A DNA stretch of 64,000 bases from Isoetes taiwanensis (Eukaryota; Streptophyta; Lycopodiopsida; Isoetales; Isoetaceae): the NCBI GenBank assembly GCA_021234155.1, contig JAJEKV010000003.1, positions 11,098,413 to 11,162,412 on the forward strand, given 5' to 3'. The translations under genes were made by a program, and so were the position numbers. Under the pieces are notes generated by a model. The model was given only the letters and a program-made list of their open reading frames with translations. It was not told the origin of the DNA and ran no database searches. This document shows, in pieces, positions 1 through 8,809 of the stretch. Position 1 is the first letter of the stretch. The number at the start of each line of letters is the position of its first letter.

Positions 1-40
1 TCCCTTAGCCAGCCAATTCTCCTGTGTATGGTCGCAGTGG

Positions 41-579
41 CCTCGACCCAGTCAGAGCCACTCTCCTTCGAACCATCTTCGTCGAATATTGCGAAGGGGA
101 GGGGCTCGGACTGGGTGGAGGCCTCTACAACTAACCACAGGGAAACCACAGAGCTTGCTGTCTGCATTCTCGACTCGCGAGTCGGGAATGCCTCAACCAG
201 CCAGCACCACATGTGTACCATCTGGAGTTCTCGATGGCTAACGCATTCTCGACTTGCGAGTCGAGAATGCAGAGAGGAAGCCAAGGCTTGCATTCTCGAC
301 TCGCAAGTCGAGAACCCCTTAGCCCGATCCCACCTGCATTCTCCAGGTGCCTGCAGACAGTCTGAGCCACTCTCCTTCAAACTATATTGCTCGAATATTG
401 CGAAGGGAAGTGGCCCTGACTGTGTGCAGGCATTTGGGTCTTAGCACAGGTCTCTACAACTAAGCACTCTGTATTCTCCTGTCTTTAGTCCCAAGTGCCT
501 CTAGCCTGTCCGAGCCACTCTCCTTCGAACCATCTTCCCCGAATATTGCGAAGAGGAGTGGTTCCGACTGGGTAGAGGC
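41..579. repeat. Three dispersed hairpin modules (imperfect inverted repeats)
   Basis: Three related modules sit at about 41-121, 350-430 and 497-579. In the first, an arm of about 32 bases (41-72) is answered by its imperfect reverse complement (90-121) around a loop of about 17 bases containing CGAATAT. The other two keep the same arms (GAGCCACTCTCCTTC against GAAGGGGAGGGGCTC-type sequence) with scattered changes. The stretch 1-700 also holds three short palindromes, and its reading frames are shadows of these repeats. No gene is evident here. The modules look like short hairpin elements or degraded foldback repeats. Confidence 0.6.
164..315. repeat. Palindrome family, cluster 1 (three copies)
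   Basis: Near-perfect palindromes lie at 164-191, 243-270 and 290-315, all built on CTCGACTCGCGAGTCGAG or one-base variants. The first two extend symmetrically with GCATT at the left and AATGC at the right (28 bases). The third has GCATT on the left but AAC on the right. Confidence 0.8.
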
Positions 580-699
580 CTCTCCGACTAACCACAGGAG
601 GATGCATTTGAACCGCATCTCCTGGGCCTTAGACCTAGCCTGATCTATATACAACATTCCAAGAAAAAATACACCTAAAACGGAACTGTTCAAGTTTAC

Positions 700-1466
700 C
701 CCCGATTCATTGTTTCCGTGCCGAGCATCTCTCAACCCAGAGAGTAATTCATCTCTCGAAGCTGAGAAATGCTCGACAAGGAAACAATAAATCCGTCGAG
801 CTTATGAGCAGTTCCATGATCTAAACACAGACGGCATGTTCTATACAAAATAACACAGGCATCTCTGAAACTCACCTCTTCACGCAGTAATTCCTTGGGC
901 CATTGTATCACAGATCCCGCAGCCTCTCCGAGAGTCTTTGCTTCTTCTGTCGGTCTCATCAAGAGTGCATTCGCATCTAATACTTGTATCAATGCGATTC
1001 TCGTGTATCCCCGTTCCATGGCGCAGCTAGAGTTCCCGTGTCTGGCAGCTCCTCTCCGCTTCCTACCTTAGCTCCGTGCTCATCGATCAAATCAACTGCT
1101 TGCAATAACACACACGATCAGAAAAAATACACAGAGCAAGGCGCTGCGAGGAGCTTACCGCGTCGCGGCGCCATTCCGGAAGTCACTTACAGTCGATGCT
1201 CGCCTCCCAACTCAAAGTCGCCAATGCCGCAATGAAGATAATCTACACTCCGCTCACTAAGTCCCTGGATGTGATTCAATTTCGAAATGGTGTTTGGGCG
1301 TGCTAAAGCCGACCGTGCTGTACCCTTAGCCCGCTTTTTTTCTTAAATGATTTGCATGTCCTTAAATTCAAATTAAAGAACACGCCCGATCTTTTTTACG
1401 TGCAGTCCTAAAACCTACAACGCGCGGAGGAAACTTAATTTACAGAAGGGTTCGAGCAGGAAGAAG
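700..1466. other. Spacer upstream of the small two-exon gene
   Basis: I see no convincing gene. Short open frames on both strands lack family resemblance. The last 200 bases may hold the promoter and 5' leader of the gene starting near 1485, but I recognise no clear TATA element. Confidence 0.4.
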
Positions 1467-1484
1467 ATGCGGGGGCATACAGAC

Positions 1485-1891
1485 ATGGCGACTCCGTCCA
1501 AGAAGCGAGGCGCTGGAACAGAAGCTGGTTCTAGCGGCAGCAAGAAGAAAAAGACAGGCGCTCCAGGTGAGCTCTGAGGTTTTTCTTTGGTCGGAATACC
1601 TTTACTGATCCATCCTTTGGTCTTGCAGCATTCACCGCGGACTCACTAGTGATCACTGGCCGAACTCCGTTCTTCGTCATCGAGGGACTAGAGACAGAGC
1701 TTCTTGACACACCAGCAGATTCTTGGTGGTATGTCGAGGTATCAGCAAGTGGGAAGGAGAAAGATCTGTTTCTCCACCAGAGGGACAAGAAGAGCTCCGG
1801 AGACAAGTACAAAAAGGTCGGTGTTGTGCTCTCCGTCTCAGCGCCCGGTCAAGCATCTAACATTTCATGTGGAGGACTGCCAGAAGAGTAA
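1485..1891 (+). CDS. Small two-exon protein, basic N-terminus, unknown family
   Basis: Two exons are proposed, 1485-1566 and 1629-1891, separated by a 62-base GT...AG intron (GTGAGC...TTGCAG). The joined frame gives about 114 residues. It begins MATPSKKRG, is Gly/Ser/Lys-rich with a KKKK run that could be a nuclear localisation signal, then reads a compact stretch around VITGRTPFFVIEGLETELL and DSWWYVEVSASGKEKDLFLH. The start at 1485 is preferred over the in-frame ATG at 1467 because of its ACATGGCG context. The frame may run past the true exon end: after 1817 the composition looks less protein-like, and another frame (HLTFHVEDCQK) looks coding, so a further splice or a frameshift is possible. 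I do not recognise the family. Confidence 0.45.
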
Positions 1892-2154
1892 GTTCTACCA
1901 CACGAAAAAATTATCAGTTTCAAATTATTCTCACTCTTCAATGAGCAAGGCGAAGGGCACCGAGAAAAGACCGGCGCCTTTAAATTGTCAGAACCTTGGG
2001 TGGAAGGATCTGGAAGGGATGAAGGAGGCCGGAACCCTAACGTCCAGGGAGCTTGGAATGGAGATTTCCAGAGTCAGGGAAAAACTGTTCAACACGGGAG
2101 CTTCACCTCCACTGTCTTTGAAGACTCTAGAACACTTTCGGCAGGGGGAGGGAA

Positions 2155-2623
2155 GTTGTGGTTCATAAAGACAAAAGTCCAGACAAGACCAAAGATGGAG
2201 AAGATGACACCACACGGGAGGAATCAGATGATGAAGCAGACGAAGATATGGTCGACTCCCAATTAATGGATCCAGATGAGCGGTCGAGGATTTCACGCGA
2301 GAGGGGCACGTAAAATGGAGCGGGCTGGCTCAGTATTATCCGTTGGGAATAGCACACAAGCCGCTGCTCTTGGACATTAGGCGCTGAAGGTCCGCGACGG
2401 GAGATGCCGCCTTGTTCAACCACGGGGAATTTAATCCGGCACACATCTTTGGAGATTCTCAACCCGATGGTGCGACATCCTCGCTCTGGATCCAATGCCT
2501 GCAGATGTCATACCTTTCAGCAGATCGACCGGTGAGTTGTTCAGCTGGAAGTCCGAGGAAGACCTAAAGGGAAAAGACATCCGGTTCTGGGTAGTAGACG
2601 CTATCGGTCACCCAGGAGTATAG
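2155..2623 (+). pseudogene. Decayed coding remnants, acidic tract and GELFSWKSEEDL segment
   Basis: Two pieces look like former coding sequence but do not connect. Frame 2155-2313 reads a strongly acidic stretch (KTKDGEDDTTREESDDEADED) closed by TAA and preceded by an in-frame stop. Frame 2531-2623 reads GELFSWKSEEDLKGKDIRFW followed by VVDAIGHPGV and a TAG. No intron joins them cleanly. They may be exons of the same unknown gene type as the neighbours, now broken. I do not recognise the domain. Confidence 0.35.
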
Positions 2624-2945
2624 TATTTAGCCTTACAAGGTGGTCCTTGCTGATTCACACGGGATTCCACGTGCCCCATGCTACTCGGGTTGGAGCGTAA
2701 GTCAGTGGTGTTTTCGGCTACTGGACTCTCTCTCTCTCCATGTCTCCCGAAATCTTTCAGTACATATGGCGTAAGACGATTTCACATATCGAGGTCGGGG
2801 GAGCGGACGCAGAGCTATGGAACTTGGTTCTTCACGAAGGTGTAAGGTGCCGGTGTTCCGCCAAACAGAATGGTAACTGTATAGTAACCCGCATATTTCT
2901 TTTTGACCTCCCGCAACTCAACTATTCCGGGAGGTGTCCCATCTT

Positions 2946-2990
2946 GAGTGAAATACCACTACTTTTAACGTTATTTTACTTACTCCGTGA
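2946..2990 (+). rRNA. Fragment of nuclear 26S rRNA (sense strand)
   Basis: About 45 bases, with TGAAATACCACTACTTTTAA followed by CGTTATTTTACTTACTCCGTGA, match from memory the conserved part of eukaryotic large-subunit rRNA (GTGGTATTTCACTT in reverse complement). The match stops abruptly at the organellar rRNA fragment at 2991. It is far too short to be functional. Confidence 0.6.
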
Positions 2991-3206
2991 GGTGGGCTTC
3001 CTGCTTAGATGCTCTCAGCAGTTATCCGCTCCGCACTTGGCTACCCAGCGTTTATCGTGGGCACGATAACTGGTACACCAGAGGTGCGTCCTTCCCGGTC
3101 CTCTCGTACTAGGGAAAGGTCCTATCAATGCTCTAACGCCCGCACCGGATATGGACCCGAAGCGTCTCACGGCGTTACGAACCCGGCTCACGTCTGCGCT
3201 TTAATG
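2991..3206 (-). rRNA. Organelle-type 23S rRNA 3'-end fragment (NUMT/NUPT-like)
   Basis: Read on the minus strand, this is the bacterial-type large-subunit rRNA 3' region. It includes the sarcin-loop-distal segment CTAGTACGAGAGGACCGGGA, the block around ACCTCTGGTGTACCAGTTAT, and CGGAGCGGATAACTGCTGAG. Several mismatches accumulate towards 3206, so the copy is old. It lies head-on against the nuclear 26S fragment at 2946-2990. A mitochondrial or plastid source is likely; I cannot choose between them by eye. Confidence 0.75.
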
Positions 3207-3470
3207 GGGCATGCGGTCGATTCGATGAGGGCGGCGCAAGTATTGCAGACGGAGAAGGAGGTGCCGCAAAGGATCAAGGATAGATATGCCACTGCCAGAA
3301 CACAATAGCGGCCAAATGCGGCTACATAAGGTAAAGAATTCTCACGATTCGGCTTCTTCACTTCATTCGAAGTTGAGAAACCCCTAGCATCCTATCATTT
3401 CGTTTTCATCAGGGGTTTCTCTCGACTCGAAAAGCCGAAAGCTCTGAGAAGAAGTCAAAGGATGTGGAGC

Positions 3471-3555
3471 TTTCTCGACTCGCGAGTCGAGAAAACCCAT
3501 AGAAGTAAAAGAAAAGTAAACATTCAAGGGACATTCTCGACTCGCGAGTCGAGAA
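3471..3555. repeat. Palindrome family, cluster 2 (two perfect copies)
   Basis: A perfect 24-base palindrome (3471-3494) and a perfect 22-base one (3534-3555) share the core CTCGACTCGCGAGTCGAG. Both are followed by an ACCC-type flank. They lie in the likely intron or spacer ahead of the exon that opens at 4157. Confidence 0.85.
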
Positions 3556-4075
3556 ACCCCGGGGCGGTAAAGAACATTCGAGATTAATGGTCGACGACTG
3601 AAAGCATCGAGCCTTCCCATCCTTTCTTCCCCCGCCTCTTCGGACAATGTCGCTTAGCTTCTATTCTAAGTTGCATCGCTCAAGAGGCGCCAAGATGGAA
3701 GGATTTGGGAATGAGCGATGCTTTCACTCTGGCCTTTACTCTCGTACTATGTTCTCTCCTCTCCCGAGGGTATTCTCGACTCGCGAGTCGAGAAAGTCCC
3801 TTGAATCTTCTTACTTGTGCTCCTCTCACTTTCTCGACTCGCGAGGCAAGAAACCCCAGTGTAATAGAGAGAACATTGGAGATTATTGGCTGAAGAGCAA
3901 ATGCATCGAGCCTTCCCAATCTTTCTTTCCCCGCCTCTTCGGGCAATGTCGCTTAGTTTATATCCTAAGTTGCATCGTTCGAAGAGGAATGCGCAATGCT
4001 TTCGCTCTGGCCTCGACTCTCCTATGTTTTCTCCTCTCCTTGGGGGCATTCTCGACTCGCGAGTCAAGAAACCCC
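3534..4075. repeat. Tandem duplication of about 297 bp bounded by palindromes
   Basis: The segment beginning after the palindrome at 3534-3555 (AGAACATTCGAGATTAATGG, GCATCGAGCCTTCCCATC, CCGCCTCTTCGG, GTCGCTTAG) recurs after the palindrome at 3831-3852 with about 85% identity by eye. A palindrome stands at each unit boundary (3534, 3831) and another inside or at the end (3773, 4049). The open frames here are repeat shadows. Confidence 0.75.
3773..4070. repeat. Palindrome family, cluster 3 (three copies)
   Basis: Copies lie at 3773-3794 (perfect), 3831-3852 (two mismatches, GAGGCAAGAA) and 4049-4070 (one mismatch). All are followed by purine-rich or CCCC flanks. They sit upstream of the splice acceptor at 4156. 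Confidence 0.8.
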
Positions 4076-4156
4076 CTGCATCCTCCTATTTAGTGTTTAC
4101 TTCGGATGTTGGTAGATACTTTCATGCTCTAACATTGGGACATTTACTGAATGCAG

Positions 4157-5768
4157 CCCATATCCTGACCAGATCATACACGCTCGGCAACAGTGGAAAG
4201 CATTGGGTTGTCCTCAGCGTCCTAAAGGAAACAGGGCTCCCTCGGATAAGTGGAAGACCTTTGAGTCACTCTGCAGATATGTTCTGCTGGAAGGCCAGGA
4301 AGATGATGAGGGGGAGGATGAAGAGGAAAAGAAGAAGAGAACACCAAGAAAGGGCAGGGAGTCTCTCTCAGACCAATATGACCTCATTCTTAACACTGAG
4401 GCGGTCTGGGAGAAATGGACTGAGATATGGGTGCAATGGACAAGAGGCAAGCTGAAGGACAACAATGGAGAATTCCCATTAAGGCCGGACCCAAAGTTGT
4501 TCGACAGGCAATTTATGAAAAGGATACAGGGCCTGACCGACAAGGAAACGCTTGATCTACAGGGCAGAATCCTGGATGGAACAATCCTGCTAAGGAAAAG
4601 TAGAAGCTCAAAAATGCAGGATGCAAAGGATTATGCCACAGTCCTAAAGAGACGGCGTGCGTTGGAGGAAGGCATCACGGAGTTCTGCAATGTTGCTTCC
4701 AATGAATACCATGACTTTGATTATTACAAGGAAAAGGCTGCCCTTGATGAGGAAGACATGAAGGAATTGAACCGTCTATGTCAACCCTACATCAACACCA
4801 AGCTAAAGCATAACGTCAAAACCCTTCCCTTCCCTGAACGTGCTATGGCAATTCTGAAGAGGAAGCTTGGATTCGGGGTTGTCCCCTTTAACGCCGATGA
4901 TAGCTCCCCCCCATTCCTGGTAACATTGGGGCACAAGGGATTTGGTGGTCTGGAACTGGCACCTGGGCCCGTGGCACTATTTGCCATCAATATGATTGAA
5001 GACCCCACCCTTTTTTATGAGAAAGCTGACATAGAGCAGTGGTACAAGACGTGTCTGGACATGACCGACCTGGATACTTTTAGTTTCCTTGTCTTTTGCA
5101 TGCCGGGCAATCAGACAACTGCTGTCTCCCAATGGGCAGCTGATATTAACTTCACCAACAAGATCTTGTACTCCATATACGAGCTTGAACATGAGTGTAG
5201 ACTTGGCTTGCCGAAGGCACCAAGCTTTGCCAATATAGTTTTGGTTTTGGTTTCAAGATCGGCTGTAGACCTGGACAAGTGGTGGTCTAGCGAACATCAC
5301 TATCTGGACAGGTTCATGATTTCTCAAGAGCAGATGGAACCCTGGAAGGGCGGCAGATTCATGGAGGATGTGCCATCGATGGACAAAGTCAGCAATGATG
5401 GTGCGACAGGTCCTATACATAGAATTCCTATCCGGCCAAGGGTTATCAAGTACTTCATAACCAACAATGGTCAAGAAGATCAAATTGTATGCGAGTGGTA
5501 CATGAATGGTCTGTTCTCTCTCGGGGGCTATCTTTGTATGGAATGAAACCTATATCCGTGGTTGGAAATAAGGACATGGTTGAAACCATTCGGTCATACA
5601 CGGATCCGCTTCATGAGCATTTCAAAGGGAGGAAGACAAATGGAAGCGATGGGGCGATGATGACGAAGACAAACCTGAGAGCGAGGGAGACAAACATGAT
5701 GGAGACGAGAATCTCGAGGGTTTAGACCAGAATGTTGCGGAACAAATTCTTGAGAATCTGAAATTGAG
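4157..5768 (+). pseudogene. Unknown large domain spliced to the FCP1-like exon; frame-disrupted
   Basis: An exon opens after TGAATGCAG at 4156 and reads PYPDQIIHARQQWKALGCPQ, then an acidic/basic stretch (EGEDEEEKKKR) and about 370 residues of compact globular-looking protein to a stop at 5544-5546. The reading then appears to continue in a second frame (GMKPISVVGNKDMVETIRSY, about 5520-5615) and a third (about 5617-5768, acidic, WKRWGDDDEDKPESEGDKHD). That third frame ends in AG/GTGAGT exactly in phase with the HAD exon at 5884. So one gene probably encoded an N-terminal domain plus the C-terminal HAD domain, now with two indels. The tail FSLGGYL...GMKPISVVGNKD weakly recalls the SAM-binding end of beta-class methyltransferases; this is only a guess. 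Confidence 0.45.
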
Positions 5769-5883
5769 GTGAGTTCATTTTGCTCTGTCCGTGTTTCTCG
5801 ACTCGCGAGTCGAGAAACCTTTCCATTCTCGACTTCATGAGTCGAAAAACTCGTTTCCTATCTGACATCTCTCATTATTTCAG
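5769..5883 (+). other. 115-base intron containing two palindromes
   Basis: The borders are GTGAGT (5769) and TTATTTCAG (ending 5883). A perfect 26-base palindrome (5793-5818, outer arms GTTT/AAAC) and a variant centred on TCATGA (5826-5847) fill about 48 of 115 bases. The intron is open in the HAD frame, so an unspliced product starting at 5780 is also conceivable. Confidence 0.6.
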
Positions 5884-6730
5884 GAACATCGAACGCAACG
5901 ACTCCGGATCATTGTCAATATCTAGTGGCGGTTCACGTCTTGAGGACACTGTACACCCCAAAGACAATAAAGAGCAAGACACTGTGGACAGCCAGAAAGG
6001 TCCTGAAAAATTAATGATCCCGCATATGGATCCCGACGAACCGGAAATATGGTCAGAGCCAAACACCAACTGGGATCCAGCTGGTCCCACCAAGCTTGTA
6101 ATATTTGACGTCAATGGAGTATTAGCTGCAGTATACCACGATAAATACGTCCTTGAGCTTAACACCTCGCAGATCCCGACGAAAACGGAGCATAAAATCG
6201 TGTATCCGAGGCCTAGAGCAAAGGAAATTGTTGAATGGTGCCTGGAACGGGGATTCGAAGTGGGCATATGGTCTTGTATGGCAAAGAAAAATATTGTCAA
6301 TGTTCTTGGTGTTCTCGGCCTTCCAGTTTTGAAGTTCAAGTTCGTTTGGGGAAACGAAAGGGTCGAACATGTGTCAGACCTCGATCCAGCCATCACAAAG
6401 GGGAAGCATATTATGGTGAAAAGGCTGGACAGGGTTTATGAGCAATTCCCGGACTATGGCAAACACAACACGCTGATCATAGACGACTCCGCCTACAAGT
6501 GCTATCATAACTCGCAAAATACAATCCTTGCTAAGGCATATCGACCTGAAGAGTATGAGACGGATAGGTGGTTGTCTTTCGGACTTTGTCCTGTCTTGGC
6601 GGAATCCCTTTTTGCCATTCTTGTCGCCGATGTGATTAGGAACTATCCGAGCCTCACGGAACCCGATCCAGAGAGCAAGGCGATCATGAAAGCTATGGAC
6701 GACAAATATTTTGGTGATCAAGAAGAGTGA
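5884..6730 (+). CDS. FCP1/SCP-like HAD-superfamily domain protein (C-terminal exon)
   Basis: This is a HAD-superfamily fold of the FCP1-homology type, the family that dephosphorylates protein phosphoserine or is a catalytically altered relative. Visible motifs in order: KLVIFDVNGVLAAVY (motif I, with Asn where DxDxT/V has the second Asp), IVEWCLERGFEVGIWSCMAKK (motif II region, WS), KHIMVKRLDRVYEQFPDYG (motif III lysine region) and NTLIIDDSAYKCYHN (motif IV, DD). From memory, plant relatives with DVNG or DLNG in motif I are common, so the Asn need not mean decay, but it removes the usual acid/base residue. The exon joins in phase to the upstream exon ending at 5768. The stop is TGA at 6728. 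The 3' region contains TTTGTAATGAATATA, a plausible poly(A) signal area. Confidence 0.75.
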
Positions 6731-6837
6731 CCTCTGCTTTCAGATAGTCAAATTGTGTGAATATTGTAAACAAACGTGAACAAATGTACTACATTTTGTA
6801 ATGAATATACTTGTATATTGAGTTTTTTGTAATTTAG

Positions 6838-7040
6838 CTTTCTCGACTTTCATGAGTCGAGAAAGGCATGCTTGTCCTGTTGATGAAACCATTTGTATGT
6901 TTGTTTGTGTGACTGGATGCAGCCACAATCTATTATGATAATGGTTGTACATTGGGTTTCCTGGGACTTTCTTGACTCGCGAGTCGAGAAAGGCACTGCT
7001 TGTCTCGTTGACAAAACCATTTGTATGCTTCCGTATGTGA
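6838..7040. repeat. Palindromes 6838-6865 and 6967-6992 within a tandem duplication
   Basis: The first is a 28-base palindrome with centre TTTCATGA and outer arms CTTT/AAAG; the second is a 26-base copy with a CGCG centre. Both are followed by AGGCA(C)TGCTTGTC and AAACCATTTGTATG, so the palindrome plus about 50 downstream bases is duplicated with a period near 128. Both lie between the HAD stop and the acceptor-like CATAG at 7094. A half copy remains at 7721-7730. Confidence 0.75.
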
Positions 7041-7094
7041 TTTCAACATTCTTTTCTTCGTTTTGACTAATGGCACCGTAATTGTTAATCATAG

Positions 7095-7616
7095 ACTCTC
7101 CTTGCTCCGTGGTTCGTGCACGATCCCACACCAAAGACGCATCCCGCCGGGCATCATAGAGACCGCTCTAGGCGGCACAGATCCCGCTCAAGGCGGAAGA
7201 AATACCATTCTGGCACAGATCCCGCTCACGCTACACTCTTGCCCGGCCTTTGGGATAAGGTTGCTCGTGAATTCAGACGCCATGCACACCCTGGAGATAA
7301 AGAACACGCGAAGAAATTTGAGACAGTCCAGGAAGCTCAAAGCATCTTGCAAGCATTGCATAACATCCACGGAGGTTGGGGAAGGAGCATATTCGATGAA
7401 AAGCTGCGGGAGGCGAGTGGAGAAGTCGGGTGGACAGGTCGGCCGGTAGCTCCAAAGGCACCTCCACGTGAGGCATTCCACACTCTTCAGGTTGCCCCCA
7501 AGGCTTACAGTCGGCATGAAGAAGCGCCGCAAGTTAATCCTCTAAGGTGGACCACCTACCAAGATGATGTAACTGTAGTGACAGCAAGACCGCCATGGTC
7601 TCTGCGTCTGATGTAA
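7095..7616 (+). CDS. Arg/Ser-rich reading frame, unknown function, probably a 3' exon
   Basis: The frame opens after ATCATAG (7094), which could be a splice acceptor, and has no ATG near its start, so it is probably not a first exon. It reads HDPTPKTHPAGHHRDRSRRH then RSRSRRKKYHSG, a short RS-like stretch recalling splicing-factor tails. A helical region (AKKFETVQEAQSILQALHN, WGRSIFDEKLREASG) and a Pro-rich end follow. The stop is at 7614-7616, with AATAAA at 7642-7647 as a plausible poly(A) signal. It may be the last exon of the preceding locus or a separate decayed gene. No family is recognised. Confidence 0.4.
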   Translation, partial: TLLAPWFVHDPTPKTHPAGHHRDRSRRHRSRSRRKKYHSGTDPAHATLLPGLWDKVAREFRRHAHPGDKEHAKKFETVQEAQSILQALHNIHGGWGRSIFDEKLREASGEVGWTGRPVAPKAPPREAFHTLQVAPKAYSRHEEAPQVNPLRWTTYQDDVTVVTARPPWSLRLM

Positions 7617-7861
7617 AATACATTGTACCTATTCAATTTATTAATAAAAATTCTTTTTCAACTAGAGCTTTGGTTTCAATCTTTAATGAATTTCCTTTGT
7701 TTCAGTTGCATTGTTCTTGTTCTCGACTCGCTATCCAGGGAAAACTGGAGGAAAGCCTCGATGCAGAGTTCTAGACAAAAAATTGAATTAAGGATAGTTC
7801 TCGGGTCGGGGTGCTCCTTTTCGTGTAAATTAACAGGGTTCCGAAAAAAAATGGGAATGGA

Positions 7862-8809
7862 ATGAGTCCCACTTTAATTAAATACGACTTCACTGAGCCA
7901 AATGCATCTATAAGGTTTGTGCAGGAGATTGAGGAACAAGAGGAGATAATGGCTGTCCATACCAGAAGAATGAATAATGCCAAAGAAAGAGAATCAACAC
8001 ATGAGGAAGCAGACATCTTGAAACATAAGGATATTGAGCAAGCAGTGGCTGTGCCTCCTCCCCCTGCTCAAAAATTTGTCAAGAAAGAAAAAGAGTGTGA
8101 GGACTTTGAATATTTGTTAAAAAATTCAAAAATCTGTGTAGACTTGCTGACCCTGCTCAAGATAGCTCCTTCTTATAGGAAAAAAGTTCTCAATCTGACT
8201 AAAGAAGATGAGTTTGCCCTAACAAACCATATTGAGGAACACATGCTTACCCAGGATGATTATGATCCTGGAGCTTTCACTTGTGTTGCCAAAATGGGGA
8301 GAAAAATCTTAACCAAGGTTCTGCTAGATGGAGGATCACCCCTGAATGTAATGCCACACCATGTTATGAGGCTATGTAGTCTAGAAATAGACAAGAAGGC
8401 TCCAATGATCTTGAAATCTTTCTCAAACACGAAAATCAATCTTGTTGGAATAGTTAGCAACGTGCCTATTGATGTTGAAGGAATAATGGTTGCAGCTAAT
8501 TTTGTTGTGGTTGCTTTTGAAGGAGTAGAAGACAAATCAGATATATATGACTTGCTTTTGGGCAGGAAGTGGCTTTCTACAGTTGATGCTAGGCCTGTGT
8601 GGTCAAAAGGAGAATGTACTATTTCAAATGGCAAAAAAAAGGTAACATTGTACAATAAGTTAGGAGAATTTGAAAGCATGAATTTCATTGAAGAAGAAAT
8701 GCCGCTGTCAAATCCATGTGGAGAATTTGAGTTGAATGCAGTAGAGTTGGAGTCTAGCATGAAAATCCCAAAAGAATTGGCTTCAGCCAAGTCAGGTAAC
8801 TTTGCTTAA
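7862..8809 (+). pseudogene. Retrotransposon protease segment
   Basis: A linker (MAVHTRRMNNAKERESTHEE and a PPPP stretch) leads to a retropepsin-like domain: KMGRKILTKVLLDGGSPLNV with the active site as DGGS, the form I associate with Tat/Athila elements, and the flap-distal motif DIYDLLLGRKWLSTVDA. It ends at TAA 8807-8809. The same frame resumes immediately with the RNase H (LWFDGGVSK), so a single nonsense change separates the two. It is 5'-incomplete: gag and its zinc knuckle are absent. Confidence 0.8.

Noticed and set aside
28-444. Overlapping open frames on both strands in the first 450 bases
   Set aside because: They run through hairpin modules and palindromes; recurring peptides such as LDSRVEN and LASREC are only translations of the palindrome.
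3647-4093. 148-codon plus-strand frame and its minus-strand partners
   Set aside because: Entirely inside the palindrome-bounded tandem duplication and ahead of a splice acceptor; no protein-like composition.
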